From: Streptococcus devriesei DSM 19639
GTDB lineage: Bacteria; Bacillota; Bacilli; Lactobacillales; Streptococcaceae
DNA length: 48,506 bases
Direction: 5' to 3'
Assembly (NCBI RefSeq): GCF_000423725.1
Contig: NZ_AUIN01000004.1
Location: forward strand, 1 to 48,506
Both the position numbers and the translations under genes were made by a program. The notes below the pieces were generated by a model, which had not been told where the DNA came from, ran no database searches, and saw nothing but the letters and a program-made list of their open reading frames with translations. Shown here piece by piece: positions 7,840-17,793 of this stretch; position 1 is the stretch's first letter; each line of letters starts with the position of its first letter.

Positions 7840-10173
7840 TTAAGCTTTTTGACCTGTAAGAGCTTCAGCAGCATCGTCCATTGAAAGAACTTCGTGGAAG
7901 ACACGTTGTGTCAATTCAGTCTTTTGTTCTGGTGTAAGGTATTTAGTATTTACACAGTAACCAGAGATACGAACGATAACATCTTCACCACTCATAATCT
8001 TGTCATAAACATCTTTGAGGCTCATAACATTCAAGTTAACGTGTTGACCGCCATTTTCGAAGTAACCGTCAAGAATAGTTACCAAGTTATCAACTTGTTC
8101 GTCAAATGTTTTACCAAGTGCTTTAGGTGAAACTTGCGTTGTCAGTGAAATACCATCAGCTGCATAGGCAAAGTCAAGACTTGCAAGAGAGTTGAGGTTT
8201 TGCAGCCAGCCGCCGCGAGCTTTGTTAGATGGGTTTGCACCTGGTGAGAAGAATTCAAGTTTAGACAAGTTTACGCTGCCGTCTTCGTTGAGGTAAACAC
8301 CCTTGTGAACTGGTGAGTTACCAGTTTGTTTAGAGTAAGCAACGTTTGAAGTGATGGTAAGAAGTGATACAGTAGCTTCAGCGTTCTTGTAAAGTTTGTG
8401 GCTGCGAAGACGAGTTGTGTAAGCTTCAATCAACCATTCTGCCAATTCGTTTGAACGAGGATCATCTTCACCCCAACGTGGGTATTCGCCAGTTGTTTCG
8501 TAGTCGTAGATGTAGCCATCTTCGTCGCGGATTGGTTTAACAGTAGCGTACTTGATAGCTGACAATGTATCAACAGTATTTGCGAAACCACAGATACCAA
8601 ATCCCATGTTTGCACGTTGTTTAGTTGGCAGGAAGGCCATTTGAACAGCTTCGTAGTTGTACTTATCAGTCATGTAGTGGATGATGTTCAAAGCATCTAC
8701 GTAAGTTGAAGTCAGCCAGTCAAGTGATTTTTCAAAGTTAGCTTTAACAGTGTCAAAGTCAAGAACATCATCACGGACAGGGTCGATATCGAATACCTTG
8801 TAGTCTTTGTGAACATCGTCGTAACCGCCGTTGAGACCTGTAAGAAGAGCTTTAAGGACGTTTACACGAGCACCGAAGTATTGGATGTTGTGACGTTGTT
8901 CTTCATTTTCTGGGTCAAGCGGTGATACACAGCATGAGATACATGACATTTCGCCATAACCATCTTTAGCCATTGTTGTCACACCTTCATATTGAATAGA
9001 AGAGTGTTTGTGGCTCATTACCATACAGTAGCGGCGGAATGAGTAAGGCAGTTTGTCAGTCCAAAGAACTGTCAAGTTTGGTTCTGGAGCATTACCGATA
9101 TTATCAAGAGTGTTCAAGAAACGGTAGTCCATCTTAGTAACACGGTGACGTCCGTCAGCACCCATACCAGCCATAGAAGTTGTGATGAATGTTGGGTCAC
9201 CTGAGTAAAGTTCGTCATAAGCTTTAGTACGAGCAAATTTCACTGTACGAAGTTTCATAACGAAGTCATCTACAAATTCTTGAATTTCACTTTCGGTGAA
9301 TGTTCCGCGAGCAAGGTCACGTTCTGCAAAGATGTCAAGAACGATTGGAACACGTCCAAGAGATGTAGCAGCACCGTTGATGACACGGCAGACAGCCATA
9401 AATGCAATGTTAACCCATTGGATAGCTTCTTTAACGTTCATGGCAGGTTTGCGAACATCAACGCCGTAAAGGTCACCCAATTTAACAACTTCACCAAGTG
9501 CTTGGTATTGAAGGTTAACTTCTTCACGAAGACGGATAGATTCTTCATCAATTTCAGTGATAGCATTCCAGTCGTTTACTTTTTCCTGCATCAGGTAATC
9601 AGCACCGTAGAGAGCAAGACGTGCATAAACACCGATAATACGTCCGCGTGAATAAGCATCTGGAAGACCAGTTACTGTGTGAGCGTGACGTGCACGGCGA
9701 ATGTTAGAAGTGTAAGCGCGGAAAATACCATCGTTAACGGTTGTAACATACTTAGTGAAGATTTCATGAACAGCCGGATCTGGTTCATAGCCATGTTCTT
9801 TCAAGGCAGTTTCAGCCATGCGGATTCCGCCTTTTGGCATGAAGTTCAATTTGAAAAGTTCATCGTTTTGGATACCGTAAATCAACTCATCTTCTTTTGA
9901 GATGTAGCCGGCAGGAATGTCAGCAATTGATGTTGGGCGAGTGTCCATTGGGAAACGGCCGGCTTCTTCGTATTGAGCCTTAGTTTCGTCTACAATCTTT
10001 TTGATTTTCAAAGAACGTTCAGTTGGTCCTGCTAAGAAGCTTTCATCACCGTCATAAGGTGTGTAGTTAGCTTGTACAAAGCGGGCAATGCTGGCTTTTT
10101 CTTTCCAGTCAGTTCCCTTAAAGCCTTCCCAAGCTTTTTCGAAAACATCAGTGTTAGTTTTAACAGTTGCCAT
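7840..10173 (-). CDS. pflB: Pyruvate formate-lyase (formate C-acetyltransferase)
   Basis: The 777-residue glycyl-radical enzyme converts pyruvate and CoA to acetyl-CoA and formate under anaerobic conditions, the key step of streptococcal mixed-acid fermentation. The active-site pair Cys414-Cys415 lies in [12 protein letters not shown], and the radical Gly738 in [13 protein letters not shown]. Length fits the family. The activating enzyme PflA is not in this window. Codon use is strongly biased, as expected for an abundant enzyme. A promoter with an overlapping cre-like box points to CcpA control. Confidence 0.98.
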   Translation of the reverse strand: MATVKTNTDVFEKAWEGFKGTDWKEKASIARFVQANYTPYDGDESFLAGPTERSLKIKKIVDETKAQYEEAGRFPMDTRPTSIADIPAGYISKEDELIYGIQNDELFKLNFMPKGGIRMAETALKEHGYEPDPAVHEIFTKYVTTVNDGIFRAYTSNIRRARHAHTVTGLPDAYSRGRIIGVYARLALYGADYLMQEKVNDWNAITEIDEESIRLREEVNLQYQALGEVVKLGDLYGVDVRKPAMNVKEAIQWVNIAFMAVCRVINGAATSLGRVPIVLDIFAERDLARGTFTESEIQEFVDDFVMKLRTVKFARTKAYDELYSGDPTFITTSMAGMGADGRHRVTKMDYRFLNTLDNIGNAPEPNLTVLWTDKLPYSFRRYCMVMSHKHSSIQYEGVTTMAKDGYGEMSCISCCVSPLDPENEEQRHNIQYFGARVNVLKALLTGLNGGYDDVHKDYKVFDIDPVRDDVLDFDTVKANFEKSLDWLTSTYVDALNIIHYMTDKYNYEAVQMAFLPTKQRANMGFGICGFANTVDTLSAIKYATVKPIRDEDGYIYDYETTGEYPRWGEDDPRSNELAEWLIEAYTTRLRSHKLYKNAEATVSLLTITSNVAYSKQTGNSPVHKGVYLNEDGSVNLSKLEFFSPGANPSNKARGGWLQNLNSLASLDFAYAADGISLTTQVSPKALGKTFDEQVDNLVTILDGYFENGGQHVNLNVMSLKDVYDKIMSGEDVIVRISGYCVNTKYLTPEQKTELTQRVFHEVLSMDDAAEALTGQKA

Positions 10174-10227
10174 AATGCAATATCCTCTTTTTCTAGTAAC
10201 AGTGCATCTGTTACATTTTTCAGTTAC

Positions 10228-10256
10228 ATTCTATCATACAGTAACCGTTTTCACAA
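10228..10256 (-). promoter_or_regulatory. pflB promoter with cre-like box
   Basis: On the minus strand TTGTGA (10251-10256) and TAGAAT (10228-10233) are 17 bases apart. The spacer and -35 contain TGAAAACGGTTACT (10240-10253), a one-mismatch match to the CcpA cre consensus. CcpA bound here would compete with polymerase. This is inferred from sequence only. Confidence 0.6.
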
Positions 10257-10285
10257 CTAAAAAGCTTTAGAAATAAACAGTTTCT

Positions 10286-10328
10286 TTTATAATACAGTTT
10301 ATTAAAAGAAGCTTAACTGTATTATAAA
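10286..10328. repeat. 14-bp-arm inverted repeat upstream of the membrane-protein gene
   Basis: TTTATAATACAGTT (10286-10299) and AACTGTATTATAAA (10315-10328) are perfect inverted copies around a 15-base loop. The left arm holds a TATAAT. The element lies between the divergent pflB gene and the next gene and could be an operator or a small hairpin. Confidence 0.55.
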
Positions 10329-10393
10329 TGGAAAAAAACAATCAAAAAGAGTATAATGAAGATAGACTTATAAAAGGATTAAGGAGACCTGCC

Positions 10394-11053
10394 ATGAAAG
10401 ACAGCAGACGTGTTACAGGTTTTAATTTTCTATGGCTGGCTTTGTATGCAGCAGCTGCTTTCTTATTTGAAGTTCTGCTAGCATTGATTGAAGAGCTTTT
10501 GGGTATATCACTCAGTCAGGCAAGCCCCTTTCAAATGATTGTTCACTGGATTATCACCAGTTTGGGCTGGCTGATTTTAGGGTTTGCTATCATTGCTTTG
10601 GGCAGAAAGCAGACTGGTTTTGAACTCTTAAAAAGCAGTGCCAAGAAGGTCTCTGCTTGGCAGTGGCTGGCAGTTGCCCTGAGCTTTGTTTTGATCACAC
10701 TTGTTCAATATTGGGACTGGAAAGGCTTTAAAATCTTCATCGAATTTCAGCATCTGGGCTGGCTGAAATTTGTATTTCAGTACCTGTATTATGCTGCTGA
10801 GAGCTTTTTGATTTCTCTGGTGCTGGTTTTTGGGCAGAAGGCTTTTGAAACCTGGTTTAAAAATGACAAAATTCCCTATGGAGGCATTTTGCTGGGTTTG
10901 ACCTGGGGCTTAATGCATATTTTTTCGAAAGGCAGTGTTTTGACAGGGATTTTAACCTGTCTGGCCGGTTTTTTATTCGGCAGTGTCTATCTTTTGGTTA
11001 ATAAAGACTATAAGAAAACCTTGATTATAGTAACTTGTTTGTTTATGCTTTAG
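10394..11053 (+). CDS. Polytopic membrane protein, CPBP-like
   Basis: I choose ATG 10394, preceded by AAGGAG, over an in-frame ATG at 10328 that overlaps the inverted repeat and lies upstream of a TATAAT at 10352. The 219-residue protein has about six hydrophobic helices. The C-terminal half (AAESFLISLVLVFGQKAFE, then TWGLMHIFSKGSVLTGI) resembles the CPBP intramembrane protease-like family. The EExxxR motif of that family is not intact, with only AES seen, so proteolytic activity is doubtful. It precedes dinB with a 20-base gap and may be co-transcribed. Function unknown. Confidence 0.65.
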   Translation: MKDSRRVTGFNFLWLALYAAAAFLFEVLLALIEELLGISLSQASPFQMIVHWIITSLGWLILGFAIIALGRKQTGFELLKSSAKKVSAWQWLAVALSFVLITLVQYWDWKGFKIFIEFQHLGWLKFVFQYLYYAAESFLISLVLVFGQKAFETWFKNDKIPYGGILLGLTWGLMHIFSKGSVLTGILTCLAGFLFGSVYLLVNKDYKKTLIIVTCLFML

Positions 11054-11073
11054 GATAACTGACAGGAGGTCTG

Positions 11074-12180
11074 ATGTTAATTTTCCCTCTGATTAACGAC
11101 ACATCGCGAAAAATCATTCATATTGATATGGATGCTTTTTTTGCTGCGGTGGAAGAGCGGGATAACCCCAAACTGCGGGGTAAGCCGTTAGTTATCGGTG
11201 CCGATCCTCGTCAGACAGGCGGCCGCGGTGTGGTTTCGACCTGCAATTATGAAGCGCGAAAATTCGGTATACACTCAGCCATGTCTTCTAAAGAAGCCTA
11301 TGAACGCTGTCCACAGGCTGTTTTTATTAGGGGGAATCATGCCAAATACCGTGAAATCGGCATGCAGATTCGGGAAATTTTCAAACGTTATACAGACTTG
11401 GTAGAACCGATGAGTATTGATGAGGCCTATTTGGACGTCACAGAAAATAAACTGCACTTGAAATCAGCTGTTAAAATTGCCAAATTAATCCAGCATGATA
11501 TCTGGAAGGAGTTGCATCTGACCTGTTCAGCCGGTGTTTCTTACAATAAATTTCTGGCTAAACTGGCCAGTGATTATGACAAGCCTCGTGGTTTAACAGT
11601 CATCTTGCCTGAGGAGGCGGAGGCCTTTTTAGCCGACCTGCCTATTGAGAAATTTTACGGTGTGGGCAAAAAATCGGTTGAGAAACTTCATGAGCTCAAG
11701 GTCTTTACCGGCAAAGACCTGCAGCAAATACCAGAAATGACCCTGATTGATCTTTTTGGCCGTTTTGGCTTTGATCTCTATCGGAAAGCACGCGGCATCA
11801 GCAATTCACCAGTTAAAAATAACCGTATCCGAAAGTCTATCGGCAGTGAAAGAACTTACGGCAAGCTGCTTTACAGTGACGAGGATATCAAAGCAGAACT
11901 TTCAAAAAATGCACGGCGGGTGGCTGACAGCTTAATAAAAAATGAGCGAAAAGGCAAGATTATTGTCATCAAAGTTCGCTATTCGGATTTTTCGACACTT
12001 ACGAGGCGCAAAACATTGGATTTTCCAACACAGGATTTTGACGCGATTGAGCATCAGGCTCATCAAATTTTTGACAGTCTGGCTGAGAATAATTCCGGTG
12101 TCCGCTTGCTGGGTGTCACAGTAGCAGCCCTAGAAGACAGCCGTCAGGAAGAGCTTTCTCTGACCGCAGATGATTTTTAA
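11074..12180 (+). CDS. dinB: DNA polymerase IV (Y family)
   Basis: The 368-residue protein carries the Y-family catalytic motifs [19 protein letters not shown] (metal-binding Asp) and [12 protein letters not shown] (Asp-Glu pair), followed by the helix-hairpin-helix thumb ([15 protein letters not shown]) and the little-finger domain. It performs error-prone translesion synthesis. AGGAGGT precedes the ATG. The position next to pflB is that of S. mutans. No LexA/HdiR-type operator was recognised upstream. Confidence 0.96.
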   Translation: MLIFPLINDTSRKIIHIDMDAFFAAVEERDNPKLRGKPLVIGADPRQTGGRGVVSTCNYEARKFGIHSAMSSKEAYERCPQAVFIRGNHAKYREIGMQIREIFKRYTDLVEPMSIDEAYLDVTENKLHLKSAVKIAKLIQHDIWKELHLTCSAGVSYNKFLAKLASDYDKPRGLTVILPEEAEAFLADLPIEKFYGVGKKSVEKLHELKVFTGKDLQQIPEMTLIDLFGRFGFDLYRKARGISNSPVKNNRIRKSIGSERTYGKLLYSDEDIKAELSKNARRVADSLIKNERKGKIIVIKVRYSDFSTLTRRKTLDFPTQDFDAIEHQAHQIFDSLAENNSGVRLLGVTVAALEDSRQEELSLTADDF

Positions 12181-12312
12181 AAGCTGCCCATTTTAAAACT
12201 AAGTGCAATGATTTCGGCATTACTAAGAATCAAAGGTCTGTCAGTGAAAATGGATTGCAGCCCGGTTTTTACATTTATCAATCTTTTTTTAAAATGTTTG
12301 GAAAATCAGACA

Positions 12313-12350
12313 AAAAGACCTGAGAAACAATTCTTCTCAGCTTCTTTTAG
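12313..12350. terminator. Bidirectional terminator between dinB and the Cof phosphatase
   Basis: CTGAGAA and TTCTCAG pair around ACAATTC, flanked by AAAAAG on one side and CTTCTTTT on the other. The remaining bases from 12181 hold no gene. Confidence 0.65.
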
Positions 12351-12352
12351 TT

Positions 12353-13165
12353 TTACAGCAAGAGTTTTTCCAGTTCTTTAGCAACACCATCATGATCATT
12401 GTCAAACTGTGTCATCTTATCGGCATAAGGCAGCAGGATTTGATTGGCATTCTTCATGGCGTAGCCAACCGACGCGAATTCCAGCATCTGAGTGTCATTG
12501 TGTTCATCACCAAAAGCAATTAGATCTTCTTTGGAGAGGCTGAGTGTTTTTAGCAGGTGCTTAAGGGCATAAGCTTTGTTGACACCTTTGGGCGAGAACT
12601 CCAGAATATTCATAGGGCCGCCCCAGCTGCTGATTTCCATTTCATGGTTAAAATGCTTAAGCATGTCATCGGCTAAGGCATACTTATCAGCTGCCCTTGT
12701 CTGCATGAGCAGGGCGTGGGGGTCGCGGGTAATTTTTTCCGGTTTCAGCTGCATCTTATCTGTCAGCTTTTTAACCCCAAATATTTCTGGTTTGATGGCC
12801 TGGCGGTGATTGAAGGTCAGGTAAAATTTTTTGCGGTATTCACTGGCAATAAAATCAGCTTCAAACGCTTTTTCGTTTTTTAAAACATCAAAGAGATATT
12901 TGCGTTCAATCTTAACCCGGTGCTCACCGGCCCATTTCTGCTCAGGAATATGTGTGAGGGAACCGTTGAAATTAATCATCGGTGTTTTTAAACCAAGAAT
13001 TTTGTAATATTCCAAGGCCATGCGGTAAGGACGGCCGGTTGAGATAATCACCAGATGTCCTTGTTCCTGAATTTTTTTAATAACAGCAACCGTATAGTTT
13101 GAAATGGTTCCGTCACTTTTAAGAAGTGTCCCGTCTAAATCAATAGCGATCATTTTTTTAGTCAT
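12353..13165 (-). CDS. Cof-type HAD-IIB phosphatase
   Basis: The start is ATG 13165 (MTKKMIAIDLDGTLLKSDG); the upstream extension of the frame is AT-rich and unlike a protein. The 270-residue protein has HAD motif I (DLDGTLL), motif II in VIISTGRPY, and motif IV GDEHNDTQMLEFA, with the C2B cap typical of Cof/YidA hydrolases. These enzymes dephosphorylate sugar phosphates or related cofactors; the substrate is not predictable. A minus-strand TATAAT sits just upstream (13174-13179). Confidence 0.9.
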   Translation of the reverse strand: MTKKMIAIDLDGTLLKSDGTISNYTVAVIKKIQEQGHLVIISTGRPYRMALEYYKILGLKTPMINFNGSLTHIPEQKWAGEHRVKIERKYLFDVLKNEKAFEADFIASEYRKKFYLTFNHRQAIKPEIFGVKKLTDKMQLKPEKITRDPHALLMQTRAADKYALADDMLKHFNHEMEISSWGGPMNILEFSPKGVNKAYALKHLLKTLSLSKEDLIAFGDEHNDTQMLEFASVGYAMKNANQILLPYADKMTQFDNDHDGVAKELEKLLL

Positions 13166-13273
13166 AGAGCAATTATAGCAGAAAATAAGCAGGATAAGCA
13201 AGCAAAGGTCTGTATGGTTTTCACGGAAAATAAGAATATGATATAATTTACTTTTAACATGAGGAGAATAAAT

Positions 13274-13873
13274 ATGAAACATAAGCTGCTGATCAGCCAT
13301 CTTTTCTTTTTTATTATTTCTTTGGCTATTGTCTATTTTAAAATAGAAGAAAAGTATCTGATTTGGAATATGATTTTGGCACTGCTGGCCTTGGATTTTA
13401 GCTTTTGCCTGAATCGTTTTAAAAATCTTTTTTTGATCCTGATTTTTGGATTGCTCTGGTTTTTCTTTTACCCCAATACTTTTTATATGCTGACAGATGT
13501 GGTTCATATGGATTTTGTGACCAGTATTTTCAGCGATTCAAGAAGCCTGATTCTTTATTTCCTTTTTTTGGCAAGTATTTTATTTGGCCTCTTGTGCGGT
13601 GCTGAAAGTATCAATCAGGTTTTCAAACGTTTTGCCATCAAGGATTTTTACGTCAAATCAGCTTTTATGCTGCTGCTTTCATTGGTATCCAGTTTAGCGA
13701 TTCATCTGGGCCGTTATGCCAGACTTAATTCATGGGATATCGTTTTGCGGCCCATGCTTGTCATTGATGAGCTGACCAAGCTCTTCTCACCGGATGCTCT
13801 GCCTTTTATTCTGGGATTTACCTTTTTGCAAATGATGGTTCTGCTTTTTCTCAATCAGGACAATATCAAATAA
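13274..13873 (+). CDS. DUF1361 membrane protein
   Basis: ATG 13274 follows GAGGAG at 13260-13265; a TATAAT lies at about 13242. The 199-residue protein has about six membrane helices. The segment LWFFFYPNTFYMLTDVVHMD is the DUF1361 signature (FPN-x-PYM-x-TD). Function is unknown for the family. It is transcribed divergently from the Cof phosphatase gene. Confidence 0.85.
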   Translation: MKHKLLISHLFFFIISLAIVYFKIEEKYLIWNMILALLALDFSFCLNRFKNLFLILIFGLLWFFFYPNTFYMLTDVVHMDFVTSIFSDSRSLILYFLFLASILFGLLCGAESINQVFKRFAIKDFYVKSAFMLLLSLVSSLAIHLGRYARLNSWDIVLRPMLVIDELTKLFSPDALPFILGFTFLQMMVLLFLNQDNIK

Positions 13874-13877
13874 AGGT

Positions 13878-13906
13878 CTTGAAGAGAGCTAAATCTTTAG
13901 CTATAA
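13878..13906 (+). promoter_or_regulatory. Promoter of the purine permease
   Basis: TTGAAG and TATAAT (ending near 13906) are 17 bases apart, about 40 bases ahead of the permease ATG. No purine riboswitch is present in this short leader. Confidence 0.55.
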
Positions 13907-13945
13907 TAGACCTATCGTTCATAAAAAGGAGAAGCTGATTTTAAA

Positions 13946-15376
13946 ATGGAAAAGTTTTTTAAACTGAAAGAAAACAAGACAACCGTCCGGACCGAAGTGC
14001 TGGCTGGTTTCACGACTTTTTTTGCCATGAGTTACATCTTATTTGTTAACCCATCTATTTTGAGCCAGACCGGCATGCCTTCGCAGGGTGTTTTTCTGGC
14101 TACCATTATCGGATCCATTGCCGGAACCCTGATGATGGGGCTTTATGCCAATATTCCTTACGCTATGGCGCCGGGTATGGGGCTCAATGCCTTCTTTACT
14201 TATACGGTTGTTTTCTCGCTGGGTTATACTTGGCAGGAAGCCTTAGCCATGGTCTTTATCTGCGGTATCATCTCTATTATTATTACACTGACTAGGGTTC
14301 GCCGGATGATTATTGATGAGATTCCTGACAGTCTGAAAAAAGCGATCAGTGCAGGTATTGGTGTTTTCTTAACTTATATCGGTTTAAAAAATGCTGGTTT
14401 ATTAAGCTTTGCCATCGATCCCGGAACCTATACGGTCTCCGGTAAGGGCGCTGCAAAGGGTCTGGCTTCAATTACAGCCAATTCTTCAGCGACACCATCG
14501 CTGGTCAACTTTAACAATCCTGCGGTTGTTGTTGCTGTCATCGGGATTATTATCACTGCCTTTTTCATTATTAAAAATATCAAGGGTGGTGTCATTTTAT
14601 CTATTATTCTGACGACTGTCATTGCTATTTTGGCTGGTATTGTTGATCTGTCAGCTATTGATTTTTCGGCAAATAACCCGGCAGCAGCCGTCAAGGATTT
14701 GGGAACTATTTTTGGGGCAGCTCTTGGAAGTAAGGGCTTAGGAGCTCTGTTTTCTGATGCCGGACGCATTCCTGAAGTGCTGATGACGGTCTTAGCTTTT
14801 GCTTTAACTGATATCTTTGATAATGTCGGTACTTTGATTGGTACAGGTGCTAAAGCAGGAATTTTTGATGTGACAGACGAGTCCCAGTCAAATGGTCTGA
14901 AAAACAAAATGGATAAGGCCCTGTTTTCAGATATGGTGGGAACCACTGTCGGTGCTGTTGCCGGAACATCAAATGTTACAACCTTTGTTGAATCTGCAGC
15001 GGGTATTGGTGCCGGAGGCCGAACAGGTCTGACAGCAGTTGTCATAGCAGCTCTCTTTGCTGTTTCAAGTTTCTTCAGCCCTTTGCTTGCTATTGTTCCG
15101 ACACAGGCAACAGCAGCGGTGCTCTTAATCGTGGGAATTATGATGCTGTCAAGTCTTAAAGACATCGAATGGTCTGATATGAGTGAGGCCGTTCCAGCCT
15201 TTTTCGCGACCATTTTCATGGGGCTTGCTTACAGTATTACACAGGGGATTGCAACCGGTTTTCTCTTCTACACATTTTCAAAAGTTATTAAAAAGGAAGC
15301 GAAAGATATTCATCCGATCATTTGGGTTCTTGATTTTCTTTTCATTTTGAATTTTATCAGTCTGGCAATCTTATAA
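13946..15376 (+). CDS. NCS2-family purine permease (AzgA/PbuO-like)
   Basis: The 476-residue protein has 12-14 hydrophobic helices and the AzgA-subfamily sequence TTFFAMSYILFVNPSIL near the N-terminus and GAVAGTSNVTTFVESAAGIG in the substrate-binding region. This places it among proton-coupled adenine/guanine/hypoxanthine transporters. The order matches S. mutans. It is a single-gene unit with its own promoter and terminator. Purine specificity is inferred from subfamily. Confidence 0.92.
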   Translation: MEKFFKLKENKTTVRTEVLAGFTTFFAMSYILFVNPSILSQTGMPSQGVFLATIIGSIAGTLMMGLYANIPYAMAPGMGLNAFFTYTVVFSLGYTWQEALAMVFICGIISIIITLTRVRRMIIDEIPDSLKKAISAGIGVFLTYIGLKNAGLLSFAIDPGTYTVSGKGAAKGLASITANSSATPSLVNFNNPAVVVAVIGIIITAFFIIKNIKGGVILSIILTTVIAILAGIVDLSAIDFSANNPAAAVKDLGTIFGAALGSKGLGALFSDAGRIPEVLMTVLAFALTDIFDNVGTLIGTGAKAGIFDVTDESQSNGLKNKMDKALFSDMVGTTVGAVAGTSNVTTFVESAAGIGAGGRTGLTAVVIAALFAVSSFFSPLLAIVPTQATAAVLLIVGIMMLSSLKDIEWSDMSEAVPAFFATIFMGLAYSITQGIATGFLFYTFSKVIKKEAKDIHPIIWVLDFLFILNFISLAIL

Positions 15377-15427
15377 TTAATTTGATGCTGGCAGTCAGTC
15401 GGCTTTAGCATTTTTTATAAGTAATAG

Positions 15428-15475
15428 AAGAGCAAGACTCAGGCAAGTAGTTTGTCAGGGTCTTGTTCTTTTTTG
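15428..15475 (+). terminator. Purine permease terminator
   Basis: AGAGCAAGACTC pairs with GGGTCTTGTTCT across about 18 bases, followed by TTTTTT. Confidence 0.75.
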
Positions 15476-15526
15476 GGACTGATGCTTGAGTCAGCGGCAA
15501 AATCTGTTTTCTTTTGCGGAAAATAG

Positions 15527-15564
15527 TTGGAAGAGATAAAACATTTTGATATAATATGTCTATG
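15527..15564 (+). promoter_or_regulatory. tsaE promoter abutting the start codon (possible leaderless mRNA)
   Basis: TTGGAA (15527-15532), 17 bases, TATAAT (15550-15555). One ATG (15556) touches the -10 and cannot be transcribed from it. The next in-frame ATG (15562) is 6 bases past the -10, where transcription should begin. No SD fits either codon. Confidence 0.6.
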
Positions 15565-16005
15565 TTTTATAGCCAAAATGAAAATCAGCTGCTGGCTTTT
15601 GGCAAAAAAATCGGTCAAAAGCTTAAGGCTCAGGATGTCCTTGTTTTAACAGGAGATTTGGGAGCCGGGAAAACAACTCTTACAAAAGGAATTGCTAAAG
15701 GTTTAGGAATTAAACAGATGGTTAAGAGTCCTACCTATACAATTGTTCGCGAGTATGAAGGCCGGCTGCCGCTTTATCATCTGGATGTCTATCGTATCGG
15801 TGATGACCCCGACTCCATTGATTTGGACGATTTTCTTTTTGGTGATGGCGTGACGGTTATCGAATGGGGAGAGCTTTTGGATGCCGATTTTTTTGATGAC
15901 TACTTGACCATCCGCTTAGATAAATTGGATGAAGGCCGGCAGCTGACATTTGTTCCGCACGGGTCACGCAGCCAAGAGTTAGCAAAGGAACTTGATCATG
16001 ATTGA
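15562..16005 (+). CDS. tsaE: tRNA threonylcarbamoyladenosine biosynthesis ATPase TsaE
   Basis: The protein (147 residues from ATG 15562) has the P-loop GDLGAGKTTLTKG and the TsaE motifs KSPTYTIVREYEG and LYHLDVYRI, plus VIEWGELL. TsaE binds TsaD-TsaB and drives release of the t6A modification product on ANN-decoding tRNAs. It opens a tsaE-GNAT-brpA operon, as in S. mutans. The start is taken at 15562 because an upstream ATG lies directly on the -10 box, so translation is probably leaderless. Confidence 0.92.
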   Translation: MFYSQNENQLLAFGKKIGQKLKAQDVLVLTGDLGAGKTTLTKGIAKGLGIKQMVKSPTYTIVREYEGRLPLYHLDVYRIGDDPDSIDLDDFLFGDGVTVIEWGELLDADFFDDYLTIRLDKLDEGRQLTFVPHGSRSQELAKELDHD

Positions 16006-16519
16006 GCAAGAAGTTATTGTTCGTGAGGTGCTGCCTGAAGATGCAGCAAGTTTAGCAGCTACTCTAAAACAGCTGACAAAAGAAACAGATTTTATTACGC
16101 GGGATGAGGACAGTCCTCATATGAGTGCTCAGGAAATGTCTATTTTTATTGAACAAAAAGCACAGTCATTCAATGAAATTTGTCTGGTTGCTAAAATTGC
16201 AGACAAGGTAGTAGGCGTCCTGATGATTTCTGCCCACAGTCACAACCGCATCAAACATATTGGCGATACATTTCTGGCAGTTTTGAAAGATTATTGGGGT
16301 TATGGGATAGGCCAGCTCTTAATGGAAGCTGCGCTTGACTGGGCAGAACACAGTGCTGTCATTCGCAAGCTGGAATTAACTGTTCAGCAGCGCAATGCCA
16401 AGGCTGTCCACATTTATGAAAAGTTTGGTTTTGAAATTGAAGGCATCAAGAAACGTGGTGCAAAAACAAAGGATGGAGAATTTCTTGATGTTTACCTGAT
16501 GGGAAAACTGATAGATTAA
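15998..16519 (+). CDS. GNAT family N-acetyltransferase
   Basis: ATG 15998, preceded by AAAGGAA and overlapping the tsaE stop by 8 bases, fits better than an in-frame TTG at 15992. The 173-residue protein has a RimJ/RimL-like GNAT fold with the acetyl-CoA loop in VLKDYWGYGIGQLLMEAAL and the C-terminal RNAKAVHIYEKFGFEIEG segment. It sits between tsaE and brpA in one operon. The acceptor is unknown. Confidence 0.88.
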   Translation: MIEQEVIVREVLPEDAASLAATLKQLTKETDFITRDEDSPHMSAQEMSIFIEQKAQSFNEICLVAKIADKVVGVLMISAHSHNRIKHIGDTFLAVLKDYWGYGIGQLLMEAALDWAEHSAVIRKLELTVQQRNAKAVHIYEKFGFEIEGIKKRGAKTKDGEFLDVYLMGKLID

Positions 16520-16529
16520 TAAAAAACAG

Positions 16530-17786
16530 ATGAAAATTGGTAAAAAAATTCTAATCATGCTTGTCACCATAGTTCTTACAAGCTTTCTTGCCTTGGGAGT
16601 TTATGCGACAAGTATCTATAATTTTTCTTTGGGTGAATTTTCAAAGACTTTTAAAGACTATGGAACAGGATCAGGAAAAGATGTTATTGCTGATGAAAAG
16701 CCGTTTAGCATCCTCCTGATGGGAGTGGATACCGGTTCAGCAGAAAGAACGTCCAAATGGGAAGGCAACAGCGATTCCATGATTCTGGTAACGATTAATC
16801 CAAAGACGAAAAAAACAACCATGACCAGCTTGGAACGCGATATTTTGATTAAATTGTCCGGACCCAAAAAGAATGAACAGGCAGGTTATGATGCTAAGCT
16901 GAACGCAGCCTATGCAGCCGGAGGGGCAAAAATGGCCATCATGACTGTTCAGGACATGCTTGATATTACGATTGATAAGTATGTTCAAATTAATATGAAA
17001 GGACTGGTACAGCTGGTAGACGCTGTCGGCGGCATTACCGTGACCAATCACTTTGATTTTCCTATCTCTATAGAAGATCATGAACCTGAGTTTACGGCGT
17101 CTGTAGAGCCCGGCCGCCATAAGATTAACGGGGAGCAGGCTCTTGTCTATTCCCGTATGCGCTACGATGATCCGGATGGAGATTACGGCCGGCAAAAGCG
17201 GCAGCGTGAAGTTATCAGCAAGGTTTTGAAAAAGATTTTAGCTCTGGACAGTGTCAGCAAATACCGTAAAATTCTGTCTGCTGTCAGCAAAAATATGCAG
17301 ACTAATATTAAAATTTCCAGTTCCACTATTCCTGATCTTCTGGGCTACAGCGATGCCCTTAAAAATGTCGAAACCTATCAGCTGAAAGGTGAAGCAGCCA
17401 CTATTGACGGAGGTTCTTATCAGCTGGTGACAGCCAAGGAAATGCTCAAAGTACAAAATCGTATCAAGAAGCAGCTGGGACGGAAAAAATCCACTGCGGA
17501 AAACTTGAAAACAACAGCCAGTCTCTATGAAAATCTGTATGGCGATACCAGTGTCTATGACAGCGAATCAAGTACTTCGGATGCCGGCAGCAGTGATTAT
17601 TCTGGCTCAAACGGATATTCTGACTACGGATCCGGCTCGTCTTATGGTTACAGTTCAGACTCAAGTTCCAGTGCTGACTATGGCTCGAGCGGTTCATCCA
17701 ATTCGGGCAGTTATTCTAATCAGGGCGGTTACTATAATCAAGGCAATTACCAGCAGCCTGCAGCCGGCTCTGGCAGCGGTTATTAG
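16530..17786 (+). CDS. brpA: LytR-CpsA-Psr family cell-wall ligase BrpA
   Basis: The 418-residue protein has a short cytoplasmic start, one membrane helix (about 5-27) and an extracellular LCP domain containing PFSILLMGVDTGS, MTSLERDILI, and the catalytic Arg segment ALVYSRMRYDDPDGDYGRQ. LCP enzymes attach teichoic-acid-like or polysaccharide polymers to peptidoglycan. In S. mutans the gene at this place is brpA, which affects biofilm and envelope stress. The last 80 residues are a low-complexity Ser/Gly/Tyr tail (repeats of SGSSYGYSS type), likely extended at the surface. No SD is evident; it starts 10 bases after the GNAT stop. Confidence 0.93.
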   Translation: MKIGKKILIMLVTIVLTSFLALGVYATSIYNFSLGEFSKTFKDYGTGSGKDVIADEKPFSILLMGVDTGSAERTSKWEGNSDSMILVTINPKTKKTTMTSLERDILIKLSGPKKNEQAGYDAKLNAAYAAGGAKMAIMTVQDMLDITIDKYVQINMKGLVQLVDAVGGITVTNHFDFPISIEDHEPEFTASVEPGRHKINGEQALVYSRMRYDDPDGDYGRQKRQREVISKVLKKILALDSVSKYRKILSAVSKNMQTNIKISSSTIPDLLGYSDALKNVETYQLKGEAATIDGGSYQLVTAKEMLKVQNRIKKQLGRKKSTAENLKTTASLYENLYGDTSVYDSESSTSDAGSSDYSGSNGYSDYGSGSSYGYSSDSSSSADYGSSGSSNSGSYSNQGGYYNQGNYQQPAAGSGSGY

Positions 17787-17793
17787 CTAATAG

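Noticed and set aside
13166..13507. 114-codon N-terminal extension of the Cof phosphatase
   Set aside because: The HAD motif normally lies within 15 residues of the start. The extension is AT-rich and covers the divergent promoters and the DUF1361 start.
14428..15219. Long minus-strand frame (263 codons) inside the purine permease
   Set aside because: It is a shadow of a transmembrane gene with biased third positions, with no SD and no recognisable family.
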